Counted from the first letter of the stretch, positions 18,600 through 32,417 are shown. The stretch: 64,000 bases of DNA from Apostichopus japonicus (GCF_037975245.1 NC_092569.1:25531668-25595667), one strand, 5' to 3'. Program-made: numbers and translations. Notes: generated by a model from the sequence alone, not told the origin.

Positions 18600-19140
18600 A
18601 CCAACCTGTTGCAAATCACTTCAATCTCCAAAATCATTCAATTGAGAATTTGCGTGTTATCACATTGACCAGAACGATTCTTGGACAAATAAATCTAGGA
18701 AAGCGAAAGAAAATTTCTGGGAACTAAACCTAAAGACCACGGCACCATTCGGTTTAAACATCAGAAATGATTTGCCGTCCCAGATAAACCAAAACAACTC
18801 CTTTACAATTACGACGGAATCGGATTAAAATAATCCGACGCGGATTAAAATAATCGGAATTTCTAAAACTTCTGCTCAATTCAGCAGAAATCAGTAAGTC
18901 GCTTTGCCTTTACAACCTTGCCGACATCGTCTCTATAAAACAGTGTCAATTCCTGCTACTCCTTGTCACTTTCGGTGATCATGCACTGAAGAAGAGCTAG
19001 TTTTGCTCGAAAGCTCTGCAAAAACCAAACATTGGCTGTTTTACTTCCAATAATCACTTACCTATTTCAATTATTGTATCTCACTCGAGATCCAGCCTTT
19101 CTCTAAATGCAGCATAGTTGTTTAACAGTTTTTCCGTTAT
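18600..19140 (+). mobile_element. Penelope-like element 3' fragment
   Basis: The translation of about 18665-18830 gives IDQNDSWTNKSRKAKENFWE followed by LNLKTTAPFGLNIRNDLPSQ and a stop, with ENLRVI in a neighbouring frame just upstream. The FW..L.T..P.GLN pattern is what I know from the C-terminal (GIY-YIG) part of Penelope-like elements. About 150 bp further is a hammerhead-like motif (18982-19020), in line with the hammerheads reported in Penelope-like terminal repeats. A second copy lies inverted at about 56813-56985. Family assignment is from memory of the motif, not from a search. Confidence 0.5.
18982..19020 (+). ncRNA. Degenerate hammerhead-ribozyme-like motif
   Basis: Stem I TGCA (18982-18985) with TGCA (19017-19020), core CTGAAGA (18986-18992), stem II GAGC/GCTC (18994-18997 with 19005-19008), then GAAA (19009-19012), a minimal stem III AGCT and the cleavage-position C (19016). 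One extra A before stem II departs from the consensus, so activity is doubtful. Confidence 0.4.
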
Positions 19141-19149
19141 TCCTCTATA

Positions 19150-19151
<2 letters not shown>

Positions 19152-19226
<75 letters not shown>
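19152..19226. repeat. (TA)n microsatellite beside the Penelope-like fragment
   Basis: Pure TA run directly 3' of the Penelope-like fragment. The inverted fragment in the twin spacer also abuts a TA run (about 56719-56812). Confidence 0.95.
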
Positions 19227-19230
<4 letters not shown>

Positions 19231-19552
19231 ACTAATTTTTGTTGAGTGACGATATGATTTGGTGGGTGATGGGACAAGATTGCCATTCCCTATCGGGGCT
19301 TGAATGGCTTTGTTTCAGCTTTTTTTTTTTTATAAAAGAAGCAGTCTGTGTATTAACCACGTTTTCAGTCAAATAATGGACGCTTTTGATTAATGCGTTG
19401 ATACAAAATGTTAACATCGTTATTACCGTTCAAGTAACATGGATACCGCAACATTTTAACATTTTTTACATCTCACCGGTGTTTGCCTCAAGTTTAACAC
19501 TATATTCTTGTCAAACACAAAAAGTAACAATGAGTCTCAGAATAATAGACAG

Positions 19553-19558
19553 TTTATT
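19553..19558 (-). terminator. Candidate polyadenylation signal AATAAA, copy 2
   Basis: AATAAA on the minus strand about 150 nt past the ancestral stop codon of copy 2, at the position conserved with copy 5 (57606-57611). Confidence 0.35.
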
Positions 19559-19706
19559 GAATTAAATGCAATTTGTGAGTCTAGAATATAACAAACGACA
19601 AAGATCCAATGGTAGCTTAAAAGCAAATGTTTTCATTCAACCAAAAATGTTGTCGCGATATTTTTCATTTAGAGTTCATGTCTCATCTGTTTCGTTTCAT
19701 CGTTCA

Positions 19707-22700
19707 TCAAAGTAGAGGGCGTACTTTCATTTCTGCATATTTGAGGTTGAAATAACTCTCAGGAAGATTATACCACTCAATGCTTTGATAATTACCCGTT
19801 GCTTCAAAGTAGAGACCTGTCAGGTGGGCATGATGACAATTCTTGTACCACTAGGCACCAAAATAATGCGAAGCACAGTTAACAGTACCGTGTATGTCGT
19901 TGTCAATGTCTCTCGTAGTGAAGGACATGTTTCTGTGATAAGCCATTGAGTCATAATCTGAAGGAAAGACAGTAAAAATAGTCAAATGCAATACTTAAGT
20001 GACTACGTGTGATAAATAGTCCGAACTTGTTAAGAAATTATCAAAGCATATGAATAAATTCTTAATCCACCGGCTCAAGTTAAAATTAGAGGAGTTAATA
20101 TAGTTAATATATACGGTACCAGAATCTCTGTAAAGAATTTCAATACTAACGATAATGTTGTTCAGACAGATTAAAGATTGTATCCGTTTGTCCTTGTTTA
20201 GAAGTATTGTTTATATCTGATTGTATTACAATATATACACATTTATTAATGTACCCCCGATGTCATTTGCATGGTGAGTGTCAAAACATTTGTTATACTT
20301 TCAGGTAGATTTTTTGGCCTGTAAAGTATATTATCTTTGTCATAGACCAAAGTAGTAAATTTCAAAGATTGACTACTTCCATTGTGTCTGCTGATTTCCA
20401 TTGAAGTACAAATTCGACAAAAGAATGTTTTCATTTATAACAAACAAGATTTGTGAAGACAATTTATATATATATATATATATATATATTTTAATATAAT
20501 TTGAGCCTGGTAGTATTGCTTGATTGTTCTAAGCAATTAATCACATAAATGTATTGTAAAATTTATCATGTAAGTATTATCAATGTCATCTTTCATTTTT
20601 TTTTTAATTCTGAGGACGATCTGACGTCAAAATCAGTATATAATAAACTATTATTTTATCCAATGTTACAGATTACTGTCTAAGACGCGTGGTACCTATT
20701 AGTTATAACAGCTGTGTTGATATATTTTTCGTTATGCTAGGTAGGGCAATTATGCTTAACCGCGTAATGCCATTCTTACGTTCTGCAATGTCTCATTTCT
20801 TGGAACAAGTGAACTTGTGTTAATATTGGCAATTTGAGGTGAACAAAGTCTTGTAAGGGGTCATTTCTCAAAGAAATAAATTAAATGTGATAAAGACATT
20901 AAAACGTGGGCTGATACCAATGGTTTTTAACTGCCTACAGCATATTAAAATTCATTTTGTGTCTGCAGTAATCCTTAACAACTAATGCAAGTAATATTTT
21001 GTGTGCATAAAGTATTTTGTACAACGTGTGCTAGGCTAGTGTTGTTTTATATGTAGACGTTATTGCTTGTATATTTTGCCCGTTAATTTGCTAAAATACT
21101 CGCCAAGTGGAATGACATAAATGTTTACAATACTAACAGAGCCTCACAACGATGGCTTCGGCATAGTATGCATAAGCAATCATTTTTTTTTCATAATAAT
21201 ATAGTAGTATAATTAGAAACCTGTAACAATTGCCTAAGACTACCAAACTTGAAATGTTTAACTATAACACAGATACCCAAATACGTGTATTATTCTCACT
21301 TGCTGTGCTCTCCGACAAATAGTCACCAAGATCTGTCAATCTGTAGTTACTGCTTTCATCACTAATTCTGAAGAGGTTGTACTTGGCGTAATATGGTTTT
21401 CCGTTGACATTATTCATGTCGATTCGCAGCTCATAGTTGCCTTGGTTTGTCAAATAAGCAATGATGTCATTACCAAGCCAAAACTCTCGGCGAAAAAAGC
21501 CGAATCCATTCTTATAATCATTCCAGTCACGGTAAAAATTTACAGCGCCATCGACTCGACGTAGGAAAACCTGTTGAATATAGAAGGATTTTTTTTCGTA
21601 TTATTTAATCTTTCGACGGACATTTCTTTCATTCTTCAATATTAATTTTAAGTAATTCATTCAAATTGATGTAAATAGAGATGCAACATAATGTATTTGT
21701 TGTGGAATCGATTACATGTTATGTTCTTTACGTTAATAAAACAAATTAATATTGTTTTTTTCCCAATTTAAAATAAAGATATTACAAGGAGTTTTCACCT
21801 TATCATGCCTTTAATTGAATAAAGTGGAAAGTCATGTAATAAGTTTACTCTTTAGGTTGTCTTAGCTTAGGTCATTGTTGTGTCCAAGTTAGATGTTGCA
21901 CCCTGCAAATTCAACAATACAGTATGGTGCAAACTTAATTTTCTTAATATAGAAAACGTACCGTCCAACCTCCGCCATCAATGGAATTATTGCAATAAAC
22001 CTGAAAGGGTTCTGGAGCACCGTCGGGCTGAATCATGAAAATACCAGATTCAGTTTGATCATCACATTGTTCATAAACTTCCTTGCAATCTCTAGGATAT
22101 TGAGGCTCTTGGTAGTAGAAGTAAGATGAACCTGAAAAATTAGTGAACCAGGAAACAGGGTAACTTTCTTTTGTCTTACATGCATGCATAGAAGTGAATG
22201 AAACTTGAACAGAACAACATAGAGTTTTAGCTATCTGTTTCTTTGAATACTTTAGTTCAATCAATAGACGTCCCCAAAAATATTACGCTTAATACGGCCT
22301 AACAGTGGCTGTTGAACATCTTTTTTTTTCAGGGATTTAGTCCAATAAACGTCCCCAAAATATTTCTTATTTGTTATTTATTATGTTATTTTTTAACGAT
22401 ATTAATCAATTAGTTTGAATTATCTTTTTCGCTGAACTTATTGGTTTCCTACATTCTGATGGCCATTAAATAACGTGTTAATGAGAAACGTAGACAGAAT
22501 GAACACTGAAACGCTATATTTCATTTCAAAGTACTTGAGTTCATGTTAGTAAACAATACAAGCTATATTCATGTTAACATACAACATACAGTTTCATTCA
22601 CTAAAAAACCTTGAAATTTGATGAAAGGGGAGAAAGGCACAGAGTAAACAACAAGGGATATGATGTATTAATAATATGTCGAAACTGTCATATGTTTTGT

Positions 22701-25700
22701 TACGAATAGTGAAATTTCACTTTTCAAAATGAACAAACACATAACACTTACTTGTAGATACAGTTGCCCTAAGCAAATATGAAACTCAAATAAATTTCAC
22801 AGATGCAAATAAACCAGAATTGCATCGTTAAAGTAAAAAAAGCTTATATGCACAAAATGTTAAATTTTTATAATTAAATTTCGAGTGTGTGGCAACTTAC
22901 TTTCCGTGTCTCTTCTTCGCCTAGATTTACTGTTATCAGTTCTTATGTCACTCTGTCAAGTAATAGAAATTGAAAATGATAACTTCCTTCAAAACTATCG
23001 AACATTACGAATGGAGTCATGCTTCATCGCACAGATAAACTCCTATATTGAATAAACATCATTTTAGCCTTGTTTATTGTCTTTTGATTTATTGGAACTA
23101 TTCGTTGTGATAAATATCAGAAACGACTGGGAAAACATTTCCTTTCTCCAAATTTCTCACTCTGTAAACAGTGACTTGATGTGTGAAATTTGCGTTATGA
23201 TAAATCAAAGTCGTATGTTAGTTAACACCTATAGTTATTATAATATGTACAAATCCCATGCAGGTATGGTATTATGGAACGAAAAAAAATCAGTTTAACA
23301 AACAACAATTGTTTGTAACAAATAATTTTTAGTAGCAAAGTAAACCTACAACGTGAACACCAGCATGACGCCTAAATGAGGAGTTAAGATTTTAAGAAGG
23401 CTTCGCATTGATGTTTGAAAAATATATAACACAGTCCTGAAAAATAAGGTAATTTATGGAAAGCGGATTTTCAAATCTTTTACATTAACGAGTGACAATA
23501 CCTGGCACATAGAATCATGATGTTTGTAATATAATTTAAAACAAGAAATAAACAAGGAAATAACAAAGTTTTCAAAAAGTTCTCAAAGGAGCACATGATA
23601 CAACTTTCTCCATGGCAGAGGTTATTAAAAGAGACTTACCAAAGTATTATTTAATTATGCACTATTGTTATCGGACGAAAATTAATATGTTTTACCGCGT
23701 CGATCAGTTATCATCTTTACAACAAAAATTGTGAATTAGAATAATTACATCATTTTGTATAGAGAATAGGGAAAATGAAGAGAACAATATAGGCACTACT
23801 TTAATTCTTGTAGAATATTGATAAGCCACAGCTTCCTTAAGGTTCGTTTTTTTTTTTGTTAATTACAAAGAGAGCAGTCAGGATGAGGAAAGAATTCGAT
23901 TTGAAGGAAGTTTCAAGACAGATCGTTAACCGAAAGATGAATATGGAACATACAAATCCAGTGCTATTTCGTAAAGATATGAATATTAAGAGCAGAGTAA
24001 ATCTACAAAGTAAAAACAATATTAAGACAATTGCTTACTATACGGAGAGCAAGGGGAATCTACAAAAAGAGAAACATTTATTTCAACAGCCACTATTATG
24101 CTGGTTTAAGCGTTGGGAACGTCAATTGATTGAACTAAACTATTCAAAGAAACAACTAGCTTAATCTCTGTGTTGTTTTGTTAGATTTCATATACTTCTA
24201 TGCGTACGTATTTGAATTTGTTATTGATTTATTTAGAGATTCATCATTTTCGATATTCCTTTTGAGAACTTAGTGACATTAAAATCCCCAGTTTCGTAAA
24301 TAGGAAGCACAAAATTGAAAATTGGGAAAGGCGATTGATGAGAATCAGTTCTTTCAACAACAACAAAACAAGTTATGCTGATGCTTATTAAGTTAAGGAT
24401 CATAGTTCATTCGGAAGATTTAATAGCAAATAGTTATTATTCAAAAGTTTTTAATTTCGTTACGTCCGTAAATGTGAGGTTATATGATAATATAATTGCG
24501 AATATTTATCATTCAAAAAGTGTTTAATTTCGTTTCGTCCATACTTCAAGGATATTAGATGGTATTAGACAATAAACTGTCTAGATATTTAATATCGCAT
24601 GTAAGTACAAAATGTATGGTTTGTTCACATTAAGCATATGCTTATGAAGGCAAAAAACATTACTATTCTCAAGTAATTTAATAAATTCATAACAAATGTC
24701 TTCTTAATATTAGTTGAACAAATATTTTATGCTAGCTTCTGTAGTCAAGTTGCGCTCGGCTTAAATAGTTTCTTAAATCTTGTTTGTCTCTTAGCTTATA
24801 GGCCTATATATCAAAAGTTGAATGAGGTTATATCTTACTTTTTAAGAGGTGCAATTATAAATAATAGTAGATTATCAAAACTACAAAATTTCTTTCTCGT
24901 TATTAGAACATTGATTGTTTCAATAAACTTTCAATTGGTTTAAAAAAAAATAAAATGTTCATTTCCTTGTAATTTAAAGTTGATATAAGTAAATATGTAG
25001 GGAAAGGCTGTCAATTACTATTGGTAAAATACTTGTACAATGTAACAATGTTACGGTGCTAACAATTATCGAATGATGTTCGAAATCTCAATTCTCTTTC
25101 TTAGAATGAAATCAACTTATTGTCTGTGTAGCATACGCATGGATTAAATTGTTTTACGAGTCATCGGAAAGCTTAAAATACTTCTTGTTAATGTCAGTGC
25201 CCCTGTATTAACTTTGTTCACAGTGAGGCTATATATATGATACATATTATTACTTACCAGTCCATTATAATATTTTGTAAACATTTAAAAAAAGGGGTCC
25301 ACTGTAAGAAAGTAGACAAAATGAAGTTCTGATCTGGAATAAATTAAGAGATAGACTTTCAAGATCTCTTTAAAATATGTATTAACATTTATGTTGATCA
25401 GAAAGATGTTACACTGTTCATGTTTGTTATTGAGAAAATCTGAAGTATTCACAGGTTTAAGGGATATGGTTAGCAGTGAAGAAAGATTGAAAAAATAAAC
25501 ACAAAAAATCAGTCTGAATGCACCGATTTAGCAAAAAGAAAAGAGAAGAAATTATGAAAAAGAAAGTACATTTTTAACATTTAGACAAAATTAATATTGA
25601 TAAGATATGAAAACGGACAGTTCGATAAATAATAAAAACGTCCTGAAATATAATTGAAAGACTTACCACTTCATCAGAAGATTCTACTGAAAGAAACTCC

Positions 25701-25747
25701 AGAAGAAAAACTCCAAAAATGAAGAAGCAAAAAAGCTGTAACTTCAT
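19707..25747 (-). pseudogene. Fibrinogen-related gene, copy 2 (nonsense codon in exon 5)
   Basis: Five exons on the minus strand: 25667-25747, 22901-22952, 21962-22131, 21300-21570 and 19707-19957, all with GT-AG borders and the same phases as copy 1. Exons 1-4 are open and encode signal peptide, RRRRD linker and most of the fibrinogen domain. In exon 5 the GAWW motif reads GA-stop-W: TAG at 19851-19853 replaces TGG. The open frame would end after 226 aa, losing the last Cys and about 50 residues, although the rest of exon 5 stays in frame to the old stop. The calcium-loop sequence is also changed (DIDND for DRDND). The exon 4 donor is GTGAGA, still functional in type. It is probably a young pseudogene. 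A stop in the last exon might escape decay and yield a shortened product. Confidence 0.8.
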
Positions 25748-26630
25748 GGTTGATTGAATTAAATGTAGACTTTATTTAGAATGATATCTTCTGAGCAGAG
25801 TCTGCAAGACGAATGAAGATATTTCTCAAATACGATGGATCTCTCAGTCCAAGGAAACAACTGTTAATACTATGGAAACCTTAATCGTCTCGATTCATCA
25901 ACTCAAGTATGAAATTATGTTAACGTCTTCATGAACAATTTCATTTTAATAAAATTTACCAGAGGTACATTTGCTTTTCCTTACTTCCCACACGAGCCCG
26001 GAAATCCTCCTTAGTTTATGTGTGTTTAGATAATTTTTTTACAATATTTACCTTAAAAGAGAATTTTTAAATCAATTACCAGTCTTTATTTGTTTCAGTT
26101 GTACATAATATAGAGCATTACTTTTAATATGACTCTTGCAAGATCCTTAGATAGGTTCGAATCATATATCATGAATATGCATTGAACCGTCACTAGACTT
26201 GCAATATATCTGGCTTTTCATTGATGTGTACATTCAGATAGAATACGGTCATAACCTTTTTTAACTTCCGTGTTTAGTTCAACGACTAAACCTAGTCTAG
26301 TCGCATAGTTTTGTGAAGCCAATAAATCGTGTAGGTTAGAATCATTATGCTAATTCGCATTGCTAGTGTGATGTTGTCATATTGTAGGATCTATCAGGAA
26401 TAAATGATTTCTATCAACTTTACTTCTTAAAATAGAGATGATACAATAACATAATGATAACCCATACAAATGTAATGGTTTTACGGAATGAGGAGTTAGT
26501 GGCCTAGAGATTAAACTTCTCTAAATCCGTCTGGATAATGGCCAGTCTATTAGCATTATGCACAAGACCAAATGTCTTAGTGTGTTCTGCTTTGATAAAT
26601 CCTTGTCTTTTAAGTTGTTCACCAGTGTTG

Positions 26631-26855
26631 TGAGTACTTACTATTATCCGAGTATCGAGTACTTGAGGTTCCGAATACCAAGTACCACGTCATTTTAGAA
26701 TCCGTGTACCGAGTACGAGCACTGTATCATCTGAGTTGTGGTACTGCATGACTAGTGCGAGTACAGTAACAGTCAAGTACTTCCACCGAGTGCGTGTACC
26801 AAGTACTCGCAAAAAATACTAGAGTATCGAGTAGTGCTACTTTTCGAGTACTACC
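26631..26855. repeat. GTAC-rich array upstream of copy 2
   Basis: Paralogue of the block at 12398-12630, lying about 0.9-1.1 kb upstream of the exon 1 start codon of copy 2. Confidence 0.8.
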
Positions 26856-29789
26856 ACATTGATGTTAATTGTTCTCCTGGGCATATAATTGTTCGATTTC
26901 TTCGATATTGAAAGTGATGGATAGAGATTTTAATTGCTTGTGAAGTTTACTTTCAATACGTAAAGTACAAGCAGGTTTACAGTTTGGTTGTAATGGTAAC
27001 ATGTTAAATTCCATATCACGCGTTAACTTTTGCGCTTCACATGACGGGATTTTACGTAAACTTTATTTGTTCAGTAAGTTCATTGTCATAAGATCTTTAT
27101 AACCATGTCAAAATTCACTCAAAATACTTTTTGAACAGTTCATATAAAATTTATGATACATTTCTTTTCGTTAGCCTCCCCGCCCCTTCTTCTGTGCGTA
27201 TGTTGGCAAGTCTGTTCAGTCAACACGAAAGTGTTACTTTCTTTACTCCACTTGCTCAAAACATCTTTTCCTTGATTCTCCAATTTGTGTTGAGTGTGTA
27301 TGATGAACAGACTCAACAACCAACATATACGTTGCGTGTGCTCGCAGTTTGTTTCATAAAAACACTTTCTGAGAATTCTTTTCACATTTTTAAGGAACAC
27401 GTCTGAGGCTTACTCTAATACTGTTATACGTACAACTTTTCGTTACAAACCAAATTCATTACTTACTGGCTCGAGCTCTAAATACGGTTTATTTCATACT
27501 TCATACTTCAGACATAATACATGGTTGTGAGATTGTACAATACATCATCCAAAATATAACTCTAATTAAAATACATGTAATGTATTTAATAGTTGTATAT
27601 TTGAAAGTCAAGTGAAAGTATTAATCTTCTGTTTTTTATCTGGCAATGACTCTTGAGTCCTGTTCATCTTGTTTATACCGAATAAATACATGCTTGTTGT
27701 ACCATACACTACGAACAATATTGGCCTACATAGTCCTATGGCATACAAGTATAGGTTTCACTCGCCAACAGTAAGGACTGTTGCTCGACAACATATGTAG
27801 CTATATACGGAAATGTATAGGGGACATTTCTCTTGCTACTTAACCACAATACGTTAAATGTCTGATATTTACCGTTTATTGAATAGATCTCTATCATCAG
27901 GAAAGTCAATTTAGGAAGTGATATATATAGGCCTTTGTATTTTTTGATAACTTCCTTAAATTATTTTGAAATTAGATTGAGATGTTCACCAGTTGTTGTA
28001 TATACCAGTTGTTTCCTTGAAAACGTACATGCCAAAAAGAGTGATCTGAATATTTGTACTTCATTTCAAAATATCTATATTTCTTGTTACAAACTTTTCA
28101 TCAAACATTGATACATAAATAACGATATATATTAAACAGATCTCTACCATCAGGAAAGTAAATAAAGGGAGTCATTATTTTGCAGCTCTTTAGAAATTTC
28201 AAAGCTGCAAATGTTGGATTTCAATGATAGTTTACAGCAACATTGTCAAACTTTAAACTGAGGATTGCTTCAAATTTGATTAAACCTAAACTACCACTCT
28301 TAAAAATTAAATATACCGTATTAAAATGATCTACCTTATCATTATTGTGTTGTTCACAGTAGTTACCCAACTGTGGACTATTTGAAATGTCAGTTATTTA
28401 AGCATCTTTGTGATGGTATTATGACATAGAAATGTTTTCTGTCAAAATTAGTCAACGCAGTTGTTGCTTTAATATATCCATAGGTATAACTTGAACAAAG
28501 ACAAGCAATGACGTGACTGTTCGGAAATCAAATCAAAATAACAGAGCTGACAAAGGAAGTTGACTTTGTACAGATTAGAATCTAGTTATTCGAATACATC
28601 TGTTCAGTTAATGTCAAAAATAAAATAAAAGTAAGGCAAATATTATAAAAGTAGGGCAATATAATAAAATTAAACAAAGCAGATTACCGAGTACCGCTCA
28701 CTCTCAATAGGGAATCTCATGTTTGGATTCTCAACAAGGAAACACATCTTTACGTATTTGTTATCGCTGAATTATCGCTGAAATGTCATAGTTTACTTTG
28801 GAGATTTCGTAATCGTAGCGAAAATTTTGGAACATGCATTTATGAACTATAATCATCTACATGTGAATTAAAGCTCAATAAATTATTAGATGAAATTATG
28901 GTGTTGCAATCTGTTGGTATTTATCTGTGAAAAGTGGGGTTGGCTTAGGTGGGAAACTTTGTGCACTGACGTTATTTATTGGAAATGTGTCGCTGGGCAT
29001 TCTGTTGCTTTAACTGATTAGTTTTATTGAATTTAAATTCATACAATTTTGTTAAGAGTTTCACTTTAGCTGGACTTCACCATTGAAATAAGTGAACAAC
29101 TTCGTTTAGGTCATTGTGGTACGTGCGCAAGTTTAGTCAAATTTTACATTTACCCCATTTCATCGTATGACGTCACTGTAGCCCTAAATCCCATATCCAC
29201 GCTAACGCCACCGAGTTTGAGATCTATCGGCATCACGGCTAATGAGTTCATGACAAACGTTTTGTCCAAACACATAGGCTACAAGAACACAAACACACAC
29301 ACACATTATTTTTGATACCCTCCTCCAAAATTGTAAGTTCACTCCATTTTGTGCATATGAATGACCAATATCAACCATTCAATATCTATTTGCTTATTTT
29401 CCTGTCTGAATCGGCCCTCCGTGTCATATCAATTTGTTTCTATGGAAGAGTCGCACTTCCACTGTCAATATCACAGCTGTCAATAATCCATTCAACGCAA
29501 TGTAAAAGTTATATACTGCCACATTCTATATCCCGATTGGTTAAATGGGCGAGGCTTGTACGGTTGCGTGTGTAAACGTGTGTGCATATGCACTGGCACG
29601 GGCACGAGCGTGACTATGAAAAGTCATTTTTGAGGCGTTTTTATCGCAAGGGTTTTTTATTGGATAAGGTCCCTATGTGGGCGTGTCAGAAGTGTAAAAG
29701 AAAATGACATCATTGGCTAGTTTTTACTATGACGTATTCAGTCAGCCACGTATTACGTCAATCCATAAAGTCTTTTTAACAACCGCGCA

Positions 29790-30980
29790 GACAAAAGTTC
29801 AACCCTACTTTTCGCTGTAGAACAAAACTCGATTTGGAAATCGATCCAGATCCCAATGTGCAACTTTCGTTGTCAAATTGTTTTCCCCCTCTAATCAGTA
29901 GTGTACACATGGGTGTACATGAAAATCCGTGTATTAATAAATATCAGTCAGTCATGTACGACATCAGAAGAGCCCTCCAGAGTTAATGTCTGTACAGTTT
30001 TCGATTGAACGGGATTTGCGTGTGCAGGGGACGCGCAAAGTTGTACGTGAAAAGCACAAAACAAATTGATATGTAACTTCTCTTTAATTCGATTTTCTAT
30101 CATTTGCTCCATTCCCTAAGATATCAGCATATTGGCAAATCAGAGCAAAGCTTACATAGATCTCCAATCCTGTAGCACCCGCTTGAAACTGTTGTGTGCA
30201 CAAAGCACACGGTATTGAATAAATGAATACCACAACACGAATGCTAGCTTAGCTCTTACCATGGTAAAACTGCCAGAAAACAGTACCCTGTCTGAGAAAC
30301 CAGACAAGAAACCATGAGAAAAAAATGTCTAAGTCAGTAGAAAATCAAAGAGTTTTTTTTATTAAACACTGCGTGGTCAAACGTTCAACCCTGTTGATCA
30401 CTGTAGAAAAATAAACATGATTTGGAAATCCATCCAGATCCTTATGTACAACTTTCATTGTTAAATTGTTTTTTCCCCCTCTAATCAGTAGTGTACACTT
30501 GGGTGTACATGAAAATTCATGTATTAAATAATATCAGTCATGTACGACATCACACGAGCGCTTCAAAGTTAATGTCTGTACAGTTTTCGATTAAACGGGA
30601 TTTGCGTGTGGTGGAGACGCGCACGGTTATACGTGAAATGCGTCAAAATAAATATATATGTAATTTCTCTTTAAAATTTCATTGGCTATCATTTGCTCAA
30701 TTCCCTAAGATATCAACATATTGGCAAATCAGAGCAACGCTTCCATAGACCTTCAATCCTGTAGCACCTGCCTTGAAACTTGATTGGGCAAAATGGTAAG
30801 GTTGGGCGAAATGGCAGTCTGGCGAAATGGTTGTTGGGCGAAGTGACCAGCTTCCGAAACTATAGTGTACACAAAGCACATTGTATTGAATAATTGAATA
30901 ACCCAACACGAATGCTAGCTCAGCTCTTACCATCCAGCTCTTACCAACACTGCCAGGTAAAAGTACCCTGTCTGAGAAAC
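29790..30980. repeat. Tandem duplication of about 585 bp in spacer Y
   Basis: The segment near 29800-30310 is repeated at about 30390-30980. Shared anchors are TAATCAGTAGTGTACAC (29896 and 30483), ATATCAGCATATTGGCAAAT versus ATATCAACATATTGGCAAAT, and CCTGTCTGAGAAAC. The second copy has an 81-bp insertion at 30781-30861 with GGGCGAAATGG-like repeats. Confidence 0.75.
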
Positions 30981-31221
30981 TAGACAAGATACCATAAAAA
31001 AAATCCTAAGTCAGGAGAATTGCAGATAAAACATCTTGCATGAAGGCCAAAGCAGCTTTGATTGCTAAACGTGAGACTGGAAAACTTAGGCAACAGCACA
31101 GTATTACTAACATTACTTATTACAGAAACAATATGTACTGGTACGCATTATGGATATGCCTCCACCAATGAAGGAAGAGACGTAGCGTTAATTACAGGAT
31201 AACCTGCAGGATGTGACAACT

Positions 31222-31974
31222 TCCTATGTCAGTGGAAGCCTGTCAAGACAAAAAAGCACCGAAAAAATATTCTTAAATTTATTTCATAAGCTATTTAGAA
31301 TAACATAAATTAAGCATACTGTAAGTACTCCGAAATGTTCATTTCGATTGCTTGTATATTGAAAGAATTATGGTGCTTTGACATTTCGCAATTTAGTGGC
31401 CAAGTGCAATAAATGATGAAATATGTTTGTTGAAGTAGTTAACTATATATAACTATGGAATGAAATAATAGATGTCTTTCTTGCAGAAAGCTTGCTGAAA
31501 CTTCTCAAATAATGATTGCTTTATTAAGGTGATTTTCAATACAGAAAGAGTGAATAATGTGGTAATAGCAGTCTTTTGTGGCGAATGTTTCTAAATCACT
31601 AATTAGTTCTTTTAACATGTTTAATCCATACTAAGTACTGGTGATCCAGTTTCCATAACTACAGACACGTAATGTGTACGGACATTAATTAAAGACATTA
31701 ATATTTGTAATCATGAACATTAGGCATAACAAGCATTGCACCTGGATCTAATAATATAGAGTGTGGGAGAGGTAACATTACACTCGAATGAATTTGAGGA
31801 ATTTTCTACGACCACTGTTTAATGAAAACTTGGAAATATTTGTATGCCGTTCACACCTTGCCATGTACAAAGTATCAACTTTGGATATTCATATTAGTCA
31901 TATTTTTCCATTTATTTGATTTTGAGGTTGTAAAGAACCATTATTATCAATGTTGTTAAGAAATAGATATTCAT
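31222..31974. repeat. Shared spacer module preceding the minisatellite (second copy)
   Basis: Closely matches 2034-2765. It is preceded by TGCCTCCACCAATGAAGG (near 31154), which also occurs in both X spacers near 16604 and 55040. Confidence 0.75.
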
Positions 31975-32385
31975 AAGGGACCGTGATACTTCAATGACTT
32001 TTCCGGTCAGCGTAAAGGACTCATGGTACTTTAAATGACGAACCCGTTTAAGTAGGGACCCTGGGTACTTCAAATGACGTACTCGTTCAAAGAAATGGAC
32101 CTGTGGTACTACAAATGACGTACTCGTTCATAGGAAGGGACCATGGTACTTGAAATGACGTACCCGTTGAAAGTAAGGGAGCCGTGGTACTTCAAATGGT
32201 GTACCGGTTTAAAGTAAGGGACCCGTGGTACTTCGAATAACTTACCCGTTGGAAGTAAGGGAACCGTGGTTCTTCCAATGGCGTACCCGTTGAAAGTAAC
32301 GGACCCGTGGTACTTCGAATAACTAACCTGTTCAAAATAAGGGACCAGTGGTACTTCAAACAACTTGCCCGAAGGAGTAGAATAA
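31975..32385. repeat. 41-bp minisatellite, 3' of copy 3
   Basis: About ten units of the same family as 2766-3435, ending in AACTTGCCCGAAGGAGTAGA. No 282-bp higher-order repeat is evident here. Confidence 0.88.
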
Positions 32386-32417
32386 TTCATCCACCACTAA
32401 ATGTAAGAATGAAGCGT

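Larger units (their letters stand above)
12631..19706. repeat. Spacer type X between copies 1 and 2
   Basis: This spacer is paralogous to 52561-57755 over most of its length. Anchors include GGTTACCGACAACCAGGT, the poly-C tracts, TGCCTCCACCAATGAAGG and GTTGAGTGACGATATGAT. Differences from its twin are mainly insertions, listed separately. No host gene is visible in it; the short open frames at 16341-16583 and 17640-17831 have no recognisable domain and are not shared intact with the twin. Confidence 0.75.

Noticed and set aside
27131-27406. A conserved gene in spacer Y, since similar frames occur at 27131-27406 and 41575-41778
   Set aside because: The frames are open on both strands and end differently in the two copies. 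Their similarity is explained by spacer duplication and there is no domain.
27890-28180. Hammerhead on the minus strand at CCTGATGATAGAG (repeated near 28150, 42290 and 42525)
   Set aside because: CTGATGA is present but there is no following stem II plus GAAA, so the core match is by chance.
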